A DNA stretch of 24,473 nucleotides from Firmicutes bacterium UBA7523 (GCA_002479415.1 DLMZ01000006.1:6901-31373), one strand, 5' to 3'; numbered from the stretch's first letter, positions 7,575 through 16,646 are shown. Made by a program: numbers and translations. Notes: generated by a model not told the origin, from the letters alone.

Positions 7575-8388
7575 TATGCTCCTCCTTGCCATTGAAAAGA
7601 TACCGCTTTACAAATGCCGCAACACCATGCTCCGTATTTGAAGAAGTAATTACATCGGCCACTGCCTTTACTTCATCCCTAGCATTGGCAACAGCAACTC
7701 CGGTACCAGCATACTCCAGCATGTCCAAATCATTATAGCTGTCTCCCACAGCAGCCACCTGCTCACGGGGGATATTATGCATATCTGCAAGGAATTTCAG
7801 GGCCTGCCCCTTTGTTGCTAATTTGTCTGTAATCTCTAAAAAATACGGCCTGGAAACTGTAATAGAGAGCTGTTCCGAGAAGCGCGCAGCCAATTCATTT
7901 TTCAATTGCTCAAGCTTCCCGTCACAATTTATTATTGTTAGTTTTGTAGGCGGAGTCTCCAAAAAAGACTCTAAACTACCAACAGCTTTTACTTTAACCT
8001 GCGCAATGCTTTGATAATACCTGGAAAGCTCATTTTCCTCTGCCACAAATAGTTCGTCATTAATATATGCATTAAGGTGGTATCCGCCTTCTCTGGCAAT
8101 GGCAGAAACCTCCTTGGCAATGTCCAAAGAAACAGGCTGATGATAGAGAGTTTTCTCTTCACCGGCAGTGCGGATTAATGCTCCGTGATACGTAATTAAC
8201 GGCAAATCGATTTCCAGTTGCCGGGCAAAAGGAACGGCAGAACGAAACATTCTTCCCGTTGCCAGCGTCACTAATACGCCGCTTTTTGCTGTGCGCATTA
8301 AAGCGCAGCGGTTTTCTTCAGAAACGCAAAACTCTTCATTCAGCAGCGTATCATCAAGATCTAATGCCAGAAGTTTAAAAGACAACAT
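7567..8388 (-). CDS. Cof-type HAD-IIB family hydrolase
   Basis: A cytosolic haloacid-dehalogenase-fold phosphatase of the Cof/YidA group, which dephosphorylates sugar phosphates, FMN-pathway intermediates or similar. The 273-aa length fits. Motif I is ALDLDDTLL with nucleophile D10 and acid D12, motif II is TLATGR, the C2B cap occupies the middle, a conserved lysine precedes the last part (ATKGQALKFL), and motif IV is GDSYNDLDML. ATG at 8388 follows GAGGTGA closely; the in-frame TTG at 8403 lacks one. It is first in the run HAD-FMN enzyme-PHP-rapZ-yvcK-whiA-queF, with an extended -10 promoter just upstream. Its stop overlaps the next start. Confidence 0.92.
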   Translation of the reverse strand: MLSFKLLALDLDDTLLNEEFCVSEENRCALMRTAKSGVLVTLATGRMFRSAVPFARQLEIDLPLITYHGALIRTAGEEKTLYHQPVSLDIAKEVSAIAREGGYHLNAYINDELFVAEENELSRYYQSIAQVKVKAVGSLESFLETPPTKLTIINCDGKLEQLKNELAARFSEQLSITVSRPYFLEITDKLATKGQALKFLADMHNIPREQVAAVGDSYNDLDMLEYAGTGVAVANARDEVKAVADVITSSNTEHGVAAFVKRYLFNGKEEHSD

Positions 8389-8408
8389 CTTCACCTCTTC
8401 CAACCCTT

Positions 8409-8417
8409 ATCATATCA
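8409..8417 (-). promoter_or_regulatory. Extended -10 promoter ahead of the HAD-to-queF operon
   Basis: TGATATGAT on the minus strand is an extended -10 (TG-N-TATGAT) 20 bases before the HAD start. No good -35 is seen. A small palindrome TTCTGTGCAGAA lies immediately upstream and might be an operator. Confidence 0.4.
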
Positions 8418-8460
8418 CGAGTTCTGCACAGAATTCCAGAAGCTAAAAACTTTTAACAAG

Positions 8461-8505
8461 AAAATTAAATAAGAAAGCTCCTGCCCGTATTAGGGAGGAA
8501 CTTTC
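8461..8505 (-). terminator. Terminator after the holin-like gene
   Basis: Imperfect stem with arms at 8473-8485 and 8491-8505 (GAAAG.TCC..CCC / GGG.GGA.CTTTC), followed on the minus strand by the T-rich TTATTTAATTTT. It separates the holin-like gene from the HAD operon promoter. Confidence 0.6.
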
Positions 8506-8559
8506 ACAGATTAATTTAAATGCCAATACTCCTACAGCTCAAAGTGCAGGCAAGCTATA

Positions 8560-8904
8560 TTACTTGTCAATTATTACGGCACTCAATACGCTGCTGAATA
8601 CAGAGAGGACGAGGGCGCCAATAACACCTGCCCAAAAATTGTTAACGGCGAACCCGTTTACAACATCAGCTACCACCCGCAATAAAAAACCGTTTACGAC
8701 AAAGGTAAATAATCCCACAGTTATAATATTAATGGGCAACGTAACTAGATTAATGACAGGGCGGATTAATGTGTTAACCAATCCCCAAACTAAAGCTGCT
8801 ACCAAAGCGGCGCCAAAACCAGCAATTGTGATTCCGTCAATTAAATAGGCCGTGGCATATAACGCCGCTGCATTTAAAACCCACCGCCAGATTAGTCCCC
8901 GCAA
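8560..8904 (-). CDS. Phage holin family 4 / YvlD-type small membrane protein
   Basis: A 114-aa, almost wholly hydrophobic protein with about four membrane segments. The layout is RWVLNAAALYATAYLIDGI, then GAALVAALVWGLVNTLIRPVINLVTLPINIITVG, then FVVNGFLLRVVADVVNGF, then a final WAGVIGALVLSVFSSVLSAV. The NTLIRPVI.LVTLPINIITVGLF core is the signature of the superfamily IV holin/YvlD family, which is widespread on bacterial chromosomes with no proven lytic role. TTG at 8904 is preferred: GAGAGG lies eight bases upstream, and the protein then begins MRGLIWRWVLN like relatives. The GTG at 8913 overlaps the binding site. It is monocistronic, divergent from the gene at 9077, with its own terminator. 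No other phage gene is nearby. Confidence 0.85.
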   Translation of the reverse strand: MRGLIWRWVLNAAALYATAYLIDGITIAGFGAALVAALVWGLVNTLIRPVINLVTLPINIITVGLFTFVVNGFLLRVVADVVNGFAVNNFWAGVIGALVLSVFSSVLSAVIIDK

Positions 8905-9076
8905 GCAACTCACCTCTCTCCCTGCTAAATTATTCCTGCATTATCTGCTTGTTTTCGACGCTTTCCTCCCGTTATCCTCCTCAATTACCTCCATTTCCAG
9001 AACATATTTTTCTTTAATTCCATAATACTAAAACAAGGCGGATTTGTGACCTTAATTAGCAAAGGAGATATGTCCC

Positions 9077-9793
9077 GTGGTATATAAAGAGTTCTTGCTT
9101 GCGGAACCGATACAATGGGGTGCCAACTATTTGCAAGGTCTATTAGAAACACTGGAAGAGAGCTCTCTAGAAAGCAGCTACGGTATTCCACTTCTTGCAC
9201 TTGAGAGAGAGGAGCTGCAGGAAATATGGAACAGCCTCATGGACAGCCACACATACCGCAAGGAGAACAATGTGCTATTAGCCTGCGGAGTACAGGGAGC
9301 CCGTCTGTTTGTTATTCACCATCTAATGTCAACTCTTCCCCAAAGACGACAGTACTCATTGCATGAACAAAACAGTCTTTTTCATACATCATGCAAACAC
9401 TTAGTAGATGCCTACTTCTTTCTGTCTATTTTCAAGCCCCTTAACAAGGAGAAAGCTCTTTGTTTGGATACAATAGATCATGCGCTTAATATTGTTGCCC
9501 GCGAAAGAATGCTTTCGAAGCTCTCACTAAGCGGAAACCCTCTGCATATATACAGCCTTGACTACAATTTACCCCGCTCCACCTACTATCTGTCATCATC
9601 TCATACAATAATTTGCGGTGCCGGCAGCGCCAATTACCATATACAGCTTTACGACCTGCTCCATGAACTGGGGCATGTCCTGTATCTTAAAAAATTCAAC
9701 AATCCCCTTAAAGCGGACAACATCCTGCGCAAACAAGCTGCTGAAAAATTTGCCGCCCGCTTTGCCGAAAAAGTATTTACTCCTGCTCGCTGA
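9077..9793 (+). CDS. Putative zincin metallopeptidase, unknown family
   Basis: A 238-aa cytosolic-looking protein without signal peptide. I do not recognise the N-terminal 180 residues. The C-terminal part has the zinc motif HELGH at residues 196-200 (LLHELGHVLYL), followed 23 residues later by E223 in AAEKFAARFAEKVFTP. That combination resembles the HExxH ... E..x.FAA layout of ImmA/IrrE-type peptidases, so a gluzincin-like site is plausible. GTG at 9077 has AAAGGAGA about nine bases upstream. It is one of only two plus-strand genes, divergent from the holin-like gene and convergent with uvrC, overlapping the uvrC 3' end by 17 bases with no terminator between. There is no adjacent regulator or substrate candidate. 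The reading frame is confident; the function is an inference from one motif. Confidence 0.75.
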   Translation: MVYKEFLLAEPIQWGANYLQGLLETLEESSLESSYGIPLLALEREELQEIWNSLMDSHTYRKENNVLLACGVQGARLFVIHHLMSTLPQRRQYSLHEQNSLFHTSCKHLVDAYFFLSIFKPLNKEKALCLDTIDHALNIVARERMLSKLSLSGNPLHIYSLDYNLPRSTYYLSSSHTIICGAGSANYHIQLYDLLHELGHVLYLKKFNNPLKADNILRKQAAEKFAARFAEKVFTPAR

Positions 9794-11663
9794 TTTCATC
9801 ATGACCGTCATGAAAATAAGCATATAGCATAGTGGCCAATGAATGATTCAATCCGTCAACCGCAGCCAACTCTTCTACTGACGCACCGCGTATTTTGGCA
9901 ATACTGCCAAAATGTTTAAGCAAAGCCTTGCGGCGTTTTTCCCCTATTCCCGGGATATCTAATAGTGTGGAGCCCCGCTTGCTTTGCTTGCGCAGAGTTC
10001 TCTGGTATGTGACCACAAAGCGGTGAGCTTCATCCCTAATCCGCTGCAACAGCTGTAGCGCCGGGGAAGTTTTGGGCAATGACAATGGCTGCCGGCTATT
10101 CCCAAAATATATGATTTCTTCGGCTTTGGCCAAGGAAACTACAGGTAAATGATTGAAGCCGATTTCCGCCAAAACCTGCTTCACAGCACTTAGCTGCCCG
10201 GGCCCTCCGTCAATGAGCATTAAATCAGGGACAAGCATAAAGGAATCATCCCCGGCAACCGCCAATAATTCCTGGTCATCCTTGGCATCAACCAAGCGGG
10301 CAAACCTTCGCTGCACCGCTTCACGCAATGACGCATAATCATCAGGCTTATCCACGGAGCGGACACGGAAGCGCCTGTAGTCCCGGGGCAGAGGCACGCC
10401 GTTTTGAAAAACAACCATGGCCGCCACAGTCCCCTCTCCGCTCAAATGCGATATATCATAGCCTTCAATCCGATAAGGATGCTCGGAAAGCTCCAATTCC
10501 GCAGTCAAGTCCGCCAAAGCCCTTTGAGGATCGCGGAGTTTTTCCCGTAACAGCTCTTCTTCCAGAAACATTTTTGCATTGTCTAACGCTAAACGGACTA
10601 ATTCTTTTTTAGCTCCGCGCTGCGGCACGCCGATGCTAACGCGGCTCCGGCCGCGGCGCAGCCATTCCTCAAGCAAGTTCTTGTCTGGAATCGGTTGGGA
10701 GAGCAAAATTTCTGACGGGATAAACCCGGTATGGTTATAGTATTGTCGTAAAAATGCGGCCAGCAATTCTCCCGCTTCTTCTTCGTTAGGATTAGTTACC
10801 AGAAAGTGTTCTCTGCCTGTTAGCTTCCCGCCACGAACTGAAAACAACTGAACACAGCCCTGATTCTGCGCGGCGGCCAGCGCTAAAATATCCCTGTCGC
10901 CACCATCGGAAACAACAATTTTTTGTTTCTCCGTAATTGCCTGCACCGCCCTGTGCTGATCACGCAGCCGTGCGGCTTTTTCAAACTCCATGTTTTCTGC
11001 CGCTTCTGCCATACGAGCGGCTAGCTCCCGCAGAAGCTTTTCTTCCTTTCCTTCCAAAAAAAGAAGAACTTCGTCCACCAGCTTTCGGTATTCCTCTGCA
11101 GAAATTTCCCCTGCACAGGGCGCTAAACAACGGCCTATATGCCTGTTAAGACAAGCACGGCGTGTTTTCTCCGAAGCCACCGTTCCGCGGCAATGCCGCA
11201 GCGGAAAAAGGCGTCTAATCAGGCGGATTGTCTCTTTCACCGCACCGGCGTTAGTATAAGGGCCAAAGTAAGCCGAGCCATCCTTCTCTACACGGCGGGT
11301 CATATGAATGCGGGGAAAAGCTTCTTGAACGGTAACACGTAAATAAGGATACTGCTTATCATCTTTGAGGTTAATATTATAGCGCGGCCTATACTCTTTA
11401 ATTAAATTGCTCTCCAAAATTAGCGCTTCCACTTCGGTATCTGTAACTGTGTAGTCCAAATCCGCAATACGCTCCACCATAGCCCGTACTTTTGAAGAAA
11501 GTTGCTGACTTTGCTGAAAATAAGAGCGGACACGCTGACGCAAATCCACAGCTTTCCCCACATAAATAATTTTGCCTTTATTGTCCTTCATTAGATAAAC
11601 GCCGGGGCGGCGCGGCAAGCGCTCCAGCTTTTGCGTCACAGCATCAAGATTACTGTTATTCAT
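9777..11663 (-). CDS. uvrC: Excinuclease ABC subunit C
   Basis: UvrC makes both incisions around a DNA lesion after UvrA/UvrB recognition. At 628 aa it is full length. Domains in order: GIY-YIG nuclease at the N-terminus (GVYLMKD from 21, IIYVGKA to 38); the four-cysteine segment CLNRHIGRCLAPC plus an upstream Cys; the UVR UvrB-interacting helices (AAENMEFEKAARLRDQ) near 220-240; the RNase H-like 5' nuclease (GYDISHLSGEGTVAAMVVF, LMLIDGGPGQL, DEAHRFVVTYQR); and C-terminal helix-hairpin-helix motifs (LLDIPGIGEKRRKALLKHFGS...). ATG at 11663 follows GGAGGG by a short four-base spacer. It begins 23 bases after uvrA ends and is last in the uvrBAC operon. Its 3' end overlaps a plus-strand gene. Confidence 0.98.
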   Translation of the reverse strand: MNNSNLDAVTQKLERLPRRPGVYLMKDNKGKIIYVGKAVDLRQRVRSYFQQSQQLSSKVRAMVERIADLDYTVTDTEVEALILESNLIKEYRPRYNINLKDDKQYPYLRVTVQEAFPRIHMTRRVEKDGSAYFGPYTNAGAVKETIRLIRRLFPLRHCRGTVASEKTRRACLNRHIGRCLAPCAGEISAEEYRKLVDEVLLFLEGKEEKLLRELAARMAEAAENMEFEKAARLRDQHRAVQAITEKQKIVVSDGGDRDILALAAAQNQGCVQLFSVRGGKLTGREHFLVTNPNEEEAGELLAAFLRQYYNHTGFIPSEILLSQPIPDKNLLEEWLRRGRSRVSIGVPQRGAKKELVRLALDNAKMFLEEELLREKLRDPQRALADLTAELELSEHPYRIEGYDISHLSGEGTVAAMVVFQNGVPLPRDYRRFRVRSVDKPDDYASLREAVQRRFARLVDAKDDQELLAVAGDDSFMLVPDLMLIDGGPGQLSAVKQVLAEIGFNHLPVVSLAKAEEIIYFGNSRQPLSLPKTSPALQLLQRIRDEAHRFVVTYQRTLRKQSKRGSTLLDIPGIGEKRRKALLKHFGSIAKIRGASVEELAAVDGLNHSLATMLYAYFHDGHDEISEQE

Positions 11664-11686
11664 ATACCCTCCAAATTAGGCTATAC

Positions 11687-14497
11687 CTACAGCATTTTCG
11701 CTAAAAACTGCCCTGTGTGCGACTCCCGCACCTTGGCCACTTCCTCTGGAGTGCCGACAGCAACAATCCGGCCGCCTGCGGCTCCTCCTTCTGGCCCCAA
11801 GTCAATTAGGTAGTCAGCCCGCTTTATCACATCCAAGTTATGCTCAATAACCAGAACACTGTCTCCGTTTTCCACCAGCCTATCCAGAATAATAAGCAGC
11901 TTATTGATATCATCACTATGCAAGCCGGTAGTAGGTTCATCCAGGATGTATAAAGTTTTTCCGTTGCTTCTCCGAGACAGCTCCGTAGCCAGCTTAACAC
12001 GCTGCGCTTCACCGCCGGAAAGAGTTGTGGCAGGTTGGCCCAAACGTATATAGCCAAGGCCCACATCATAAATTGTTTGTAGTTTCCTTTTTATGCGGGG
12101 AATAGCATCAAAGAATTCCAACGCTTCGCTTACAGTCATCTGCAAAACATCTGCAATGTTTTTCCCTTTATAACGGACCTCCAGCGTTTCTCTGTTATAA
12201 CGCTTCCCGTGGCAAATTTCGCAAGGCACATAAACATCAGGGAGGAAGTGCATTTCTATGCGCAGAATTCCATCTCCGCGGCATGCTTCACAGCGGCCAC
12301 CTTTTACGTTAAAGCTAAACCTTCCCGTCTTATAACCGCGCATTTTACCTTCATTCGTTTGAGAAAACAACTCTCTTACATGGTCAAAAACCCCTGTATA
12401 TGTTGCCGGGTTGGAACGGGGCGTACGTCCGATGGGAGACTGATCCACTTCAATTACTTTATCCAGATAATTTAAGCCGGACACACTATCATGCTCGGCC
12501 GGCTTTTGCCGGGAGTTATGCAGCTCCATAGCCAGCCGTTTGTAAAGAATTTCGTTAATTAGCGTACTTTTACCCGAACCAGACACACCGGTAACGCAAG
12601 TGAAAACTCCAAGGGGGACATCTACATCTAAATTTTTCAGATTGTGTGCACGTGCACCGGCAATCCGCAATATGTTGCCGGTGGGACGACGCCTTACAGC
12701 CGGAACTTCAATCTTCTTTTTGCCGACAAGATACTGGCCGGTGACGGACTCTTCAACCTTTTTAATTTCGTCCACTGTCCCCTGAGCCACCACTCTGCCG
12801 CCCCAAGCACCGGCGCCGGGCCCTATATCAAGCACATAATCAGCTTTTGTTATTGTTTCCTCATCATGCTCTACCACAATAACGGTATTGCCCAGGTTAC
12901 GCAAATTTTCCAGTGTATTAATTAACCTGGCGTTATCACGCTGATGCAAGCCGATACTCGGCTCATCAAGAATATACAATACCCCGGTAAGACTGGAACC
13001 GATTTGCGTAGCAAGGCGTATACGCTGAGCTTCTCCTCCGGAAAGCGTCCCCGCCGTTCTATCCAAGGTCAGGTACTCCAGCCCCACATTTTTTAAAAAG
13101 CCCAGTCGTTCCTTAATTTCTTTTAATACCAGACGAGCTATTTGCTCCTCTTTTTCACTTAAAATCAGCTGCTCCATAAATACAGCGGTATCTGCCACTG
13201 TATACGCAGTCACTTCCGCAATATTCTTGCCATTAATAGTCACCGCCAAGCTTGCCGGCTTCAAACGGCTTCCACCGCAGTCGGGGCAAGGATTATGCGA
13301 CATATAGCTTTCCAGCTCTTCTCTAATCTGGTCTGATGTAGTTTCCCGATAGCGACGCTCCAGATTAGGAACTACTCCCTCAAATCGCACGTTGTATTTG
13401 CGCGTATGACCATGCGCATCTTCATAATTAAAGGGAATTCTTTCGCTGCTGCCCCATAAAAGCAGCTGCTGCTGTTCGGCAGTTAATTTTTCAAAGGGAA
13501 TATCCATGTCAATTTGAAAATGAGCCGCCACCGCTCCCAGCAGCTGATAGTAATAGCCCTGACTGCCGCGCCAGGGTGCAATAGCGCCTTCAAGCAAAGT
13601 AAGCCGCTTATCCGGCACAACTAAATCTGGGTCAATTTCCGCTTTATTCCCCAAACCGCTGCATTGGGGACATGCACCATACGGGCTGTTAAAAGAAAAC
13701 ATCCGCGGCGCCAGCTCCTCGAAGGAAAAACCGCATTGCGGACAGGCAAAGGCAGAAGAAAACAACAAATCTTCTCCGTCAATAATATTAATCCCCACCA
13801 AACCGTTTCCATGCTTTAACGCAGTCTCCAAGGAATCGGCCAGCCGACTTTCCAAGCCTTCCCGAATGACCAATCTATCTACCACAATCTCTATTGTATG
13901 CTTCTTGTTTTTTTCCAGAGAAATGTCATTTTCCAGCTCAACAAGCTTACCATCTACACGGGCACGGACAAAGCCGTCGGCCCGAGCTCCGGCTAGGAGT
14001 TTGCTGTGCTCCCCTTTTCTTCCTCTTACCAAAGGCGCCAACACCTGAATTTTAGTATTTTCCGGCAGCAGCATAATTCTATCCACCATCTGCTCCACCG
14101 TCTGCTGTGCAATATGGATGCTGCACTGGGGACAATGGGGATGGCCAATGCGCGCAAAAAGCAGCCGCAAATAGTCGTATATTTCCGTAACCGTACCCAC
14201 CGTAGAGCGCGGATTACGTGAAGTAGTTTTCTGATCAATGGAAATGGCCGGGGACAGCCCCTCAATATAATCCACATCCGGCTTATCCATCTGCCCTAAA
14301 AACTGACGGGCATATGCTGACAAAGACTCCACATACCGCCGCTGCCCCTCAGCATAGATTGTGTCAAAAGCTAGTGAAGATTTTCCCGACCCCGACACCC
14401 CGGTAATTACCACTAATTTATTACGGGGAATTTCCACATCAATATTTTTGAGATTATGCTCCCGCGCACCTTTAATTAATATTTTATCCGGCTCCAT
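11687..14497 (-). CDS. uvrA: Excinuclease ABC subunit A
   Basis: The damage-recognition ATPase that loads UvrB. Its 936 aa are typical. It has two ABC ATPase modules: the first with Walker A GVSGSGKS at 33-40 and signature LSGGEAQRIRLATQ, the second with GVSGSGKSTL and LSGGEAQRVKLATE, each followed by an LDEP Walker B. Zinc modules are visible at CPQC...CPQC in the first half and CEAC...CEIC in the second. The SPAISIDQKTTSRNPRSTVGTVTEIYDYLRLL stretch and the DQSPIGRTPRSNPATYTGVFD stretch are family hallmarks. ATG at 14497 has GGAGG nine bases upstream and overlaps the uvrB 3' end by 14 bases, so the two are translationally linked. Confidence 0.99.
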   Translation of the reverse strand: MEPDKILIKGAREHNLKNIDVEIPRNKLVVITGVSGSGKSSLAFDTIYAEGQRRYVESLSAYARQFLGQMDKPDVDYIEGLSPAISIDQKTTSRNPRSTVGTVTEIYDYLRLLFARIGHPHCPQCSIHIAQQTVEQMVDRIMLLPENTKIQVLAPLVRGRKGEHSKLLAGARADGFVRARVDGKLVELENDISLEKNKKHTIEIVVDRLVIREGLESRLADSLETALKHGNGLVGINIIDGEDLLFSSAFACPQCGFSFEELAPRMFSFNSPYGACPQCSGLGNKAEIDPDLVVPDKRLTLLEGAIAPWRGSQGYYYQLLGAVAAHFQIDMDIPFEKLTAEQQQLLLWGSSERIPFNYEDAHGHTRKYNVRFEGVVPNLERRYRETTSDQIREELESYMSHNPCPDCGGSRLKPASLAVTINGKNIAEVTAYTVADTAVFMEQLILSEKEEQIARLVLKEIKERLGFLKNVGLEYLTLDRTAGTLSGGEAQRIRLATQIGSSLTGVLYILDEPSIGLHQRDNARLINTLENLRNLGNTVIVVEHDEETITKADYVLDIGPGAGAWGGRVVAQGTVDEIKKVEESVTGQYLVGKKKIEVPAVRRRPTGNILRIAGARAHNLKNLDVDVPLGVFTCVTGVSGSGKSTLINEILYKRLAMELHNSRQKPAEHDSVSGLNYLDKVIEVDQSPIGRTPRSNPATYTGVFDHVRELFSQTNEGKMRGYKTGRFSFNVKGGRCEACRGDGILRIEMHFLPDVYVPCEICHGKRYNRETLEVRYKGKNIADVLQMTVSEALEFFDAIPRIKRKLQTIYDVGLGYIRLGQPATTLSGGEAQRVKLATELSRRSNGKTLYILDEPTTGLHSDDINKLLIILDRLVENGDSVLVIEHNLDVIKRADYLIDLGPEGGAAGGRIVAVGTPEEVAKVRESHTGQFLAKML

Positions 14498-16487
14498 GGC
14501 TTTCTTCCTCCGTTTTCAGCTTACGCATTTCATAAATTAAGTCACGCATTTGTGCGGCACGCTCAAAATCAAGCTCTTTAGCCGCTTTCTTCATTTCCTT
14601 CTCCCAGCCTGCAATCATTTTTTTTCTTTCAGCCGGACTTAAATCTTTTGTCTTCTCCGAAACAGCGTAGCGAGGCTTTTCCTCTGCTGCTTGAGTTGCC
14701 TCTATAACACCCCGGACAGCCTTGGAAATACTTGCCGGCGTAATGTTGTGAACAAGATTATATTCCAACTGCACCTCACGCCGCCTGTTCGTCTCGTCGA
14801 TTGCGCGCTGCATGGAATCGGTCATTTTATCTGCGTACATTAAAACAGTTCCGTTCACATTACGGGCAGCTCGCCCGATAGTTTGAATTAGTGAACGCTC
14901 CGCCCGCAGGAATCCTTCCTTATCTGCGTCTAAAATTGCCACCAGCGACACCTCAGGCAAATCCAGTCCTTCCCGCAGCAAATTAATACCTATAAGCACA
15001 TCAAATTCTCCCAGACGTAAATCGCGGATAATTTCCATCCGTTCCAGCGTGTTTATCTCCGAATGCAGATAACGTACCCGCACACCCATCTCTTTAAAAT
15101 AATCGGTTAAATCCTCTGCCATACGTTTTGTCAGCGTAGTTACCAGCACACGCTCTTTTTTATCAACACGCAAGCGTATTTCACCATAAAGGTCATCAAT
15201 TTGCCCTTTAATTGGACGAATGTAAATCTCCGGATCCACCAATCCAGTGGGGCGGATAATCTGCTCCACTATCTGCGTGCTGTGCTCCAACTCATACGGA
15301 CCTGGCGTAGCGGAAACATATACCGCCTGCTTGACCAGCGTTTCAAATTCATGAAACTGCAGCGGCCTGTTGTCCAAAGCCGAGGGCAGCCTAAAACCGT
15401 GTTCCACCAGCGTCTCCTTTCGGGAACGGTCTCCGGCGTACATACCTCGCACCTGCGGCAGTGTTACGTGGGACTCGTCAACTAAAAGCAAAAAATCCTG
15501 GGGAAAGTAATCTATTAAAGTAAAAGGACGGCTATCCGGCGGCCTTCTGTCCAAGTGGCGGGAGTAGTTTTCGATACCTGTGCAAAAGCCGATTTCATCC
15601 ATCATTTCTAAATCGTATCTGGTTCGCTGCTCCAGGCGCTGTGCCTCCAGCAGTCTGTCCCGTGAGCGCAAGCTGCGAAGCCGCTCGTCCAGCTCTAGCC
15701 TAATATCATCCATGGCTGCCCGCAATGTTTCCCTTGACGTGACAAAGTGGGATGCAGGGAAAATGGCGACATGCTTTCTCTCGCCAAGAACTTCTCCCGT
15801 TAAAGTATCAATCTCACGGATACGCTCAATTTCATCGCCGAAAAACTCAATACGCACAGCTTTTTCTGTGGAGGATGAGGGGTATATCTCCAACACATCT
15901 CCGCGCACACGGAAGCGGTTTCGCTCTAACTGCATATCATTGCGGTCATACTGGTTAGCCACCAACTGCTTCACCACTTCATCTCTGCTCTTTTCCATCC
16001 CTACCCTCAAAGAGACAACATGCTGGCGGTACTCTTCGGGGGAGCCTAAACCGTAAATACAAGAAACACTGGCCACAATCACCACATCACGCCGCTCAAA
16101 CAAAGCACTGGTGGCAGAATGACGCAGCTTATCTATTTCCTCGTTAATTGAGGAATCCTTTTCAATATAAGTATCGGTCTGCGGAATATATGCTTCCGGC
16201 TGATAATAATCATAGTAACTGACAAAGTATTCAACAGCGTTTTCAGGGAAAAACTCGCGGAATTCTCCGCAAAGCTGAGCAGCCAACGTCTTATTGTGAG
16301 CAATCACCAGCGTTGGCCGCTGCACTCTTTCAATAAGCTTGGCCATGGTAAAAGTTTTTCCCGAGCCGGTAGCGCCCAACAAAGTCTGATGCTTATACCC
16401 CAAATTCAGACCGTTGGTCAAGCTGTCAATAGCTTGTGGCTGGTCACCCTTAGGTTGAAAATCACTGTAAACTTTAAACTCTCCCAT
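14484..16487 (-). CDS. uvrB: Excinuclease ABC subunit B
   Basis: A helicase-like subunit that verifies lesions and recruits UvrC. It is 667 aa, full length. Walker A is GATGSGKT at residues 38-45, and the beta-hairpin region YYDYYQPEAYIPQTDTYIEKD near 93 is intact. The DESH helicase motif (LLLVDESHVTLPQVRGMY), the VSATPGPYE motif, the RIGRAARN-type motif VI (QTIGRAARN) and a C-terminal UVR helical pair (KKAAKELDFERAAQMRDLIYEMR) are all seen. ATG at 16487 has AAGGAG in range. First gene of uvrB-uvrA-uvrC, with a strong extended -10 upstream. I found no obvious GAAC-N4-GTTC LexA box in the 260-base spacer, so SOS control is not evident. Confidence 0.99.
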   Translation of the reverse strand: MGEFKVYSDFQPKGDQPQAIDSLTNGLNLGYKHQTLLGATGSGKTFTMAKLIERVQRPTLVIAHNKTLAAQLCGEFREFFPENAVEYFVSYYDYYQPEAYIPQTDTYIEKDSSINEEIDKLRHSATSALFERRDVVIVASVSCIYGLGSPEEYRQHVVSLRVGMEKSRDEVVKQLVANQYDRNDMQLERNRFRVRGDVLEIYPSSSTEKAVRIEFFGDEIERIREIDTLTGEVLGERKHVAIFPASHFVTSRETLRAAMDDIRLELDERLRSLRSRDRLLEAQRLEQRTRYDLEMMDEIGFCTGIENYSRHLDRRPPDSRPFTLIDYFPQDFLLLVDESHVTLPQVRGMYAGDRSRKETLVEHGFRLPSALDNRPLQFHEFETLVKQAVYVSATPGPYELEHSTQIVEQIIRPTGLVDPEIYIRPIKGQIDDLYGEIRLRVDKKERVLVTTLTKRMAEDLTDYFKEMGVRVRYLHSEINTLERMEIIRDLRLGEFDVLIGINLLREGLDLPEVSLVAILDADKEGFLRAERSLIQTIGRAARNVNGTVLMYADKMTDSMQRAIDETNRRREVQLEYNLVHNITPASISKAVRGVIEATQAAEEKPRYAVSEKTKDLSPAERKKMIAGWEKEMKKAAKELDFERAAQMRDLIYEMRKLKTEEESHGAG

Positions 16488-16528
16488 AAGCCAAGCCTCT
16501 CCTTCACGGGTTAACAGTAATCGTAATC

Positions 16529-16537
16529 ATTATATCA
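16529..16537 (-). promoter_or_regulatory. Extended -10 promoter of uvrBAC
   Basis: Minus-strand TGATATAAT is a perfect extended -10 (TG-N-TATAAT) about 42 bases before the uvrB start. The -35 is poor. The spacer is AT-rich. It is divergent from the lipoprotein promoter at 16618-16646. Confidence 0.6.
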
Positions 16538-16617
16538 TATTTCCATTGATTTTTCTCCTATAAAAGCTCTTTCTATTAAAAGATCACAACACATATAATA
16601 AAATAATTTAATTTTTC

Positions 16618-16646
16618 TTGTAATGTGATAAATTAAATGGTAGAAT
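16618..16646 (+). promoter_or_regulatory. Sigma-A promoter of the His/Glu-repeat lipoprotein
   Basis: TTGTAA (16618-16623), 17 bases, TAGAAT (16641-16646): near-consensus vegetative promoter. Predicted start near 16653 gives a leader of about 95 bases. The leader contains a small hairpin GTTGCC-ACAA-GGTAAC at 16661-16676 (one G-U pair). Confidence 0.65.

Noticed and set aside
8560..8904. Holin as evidence of a prophage
   Set aside because: This family is common on chromosomes, and no endolysin, portal, tail or integrase gene is nearby.
8985..9200. Minus-strand open frame crossing the divergent spacer into the zincin gene
   Set aside because: No ribosome binding site and no sensible protein features; it overlaps a better-supported plus-strand gene.
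10328..11259. Several plus-strand open frames within uvrC
   Set aside because: Antisense to a fully conserved uvrC sequence; composition is that of shadow frames.
15580..16056. 158-codon open frame on the plus strand inside uvrB
   Set aside because: Antisense shadow of uvrB, rich in Ser/Arg, with no binding site or recognisable domain.
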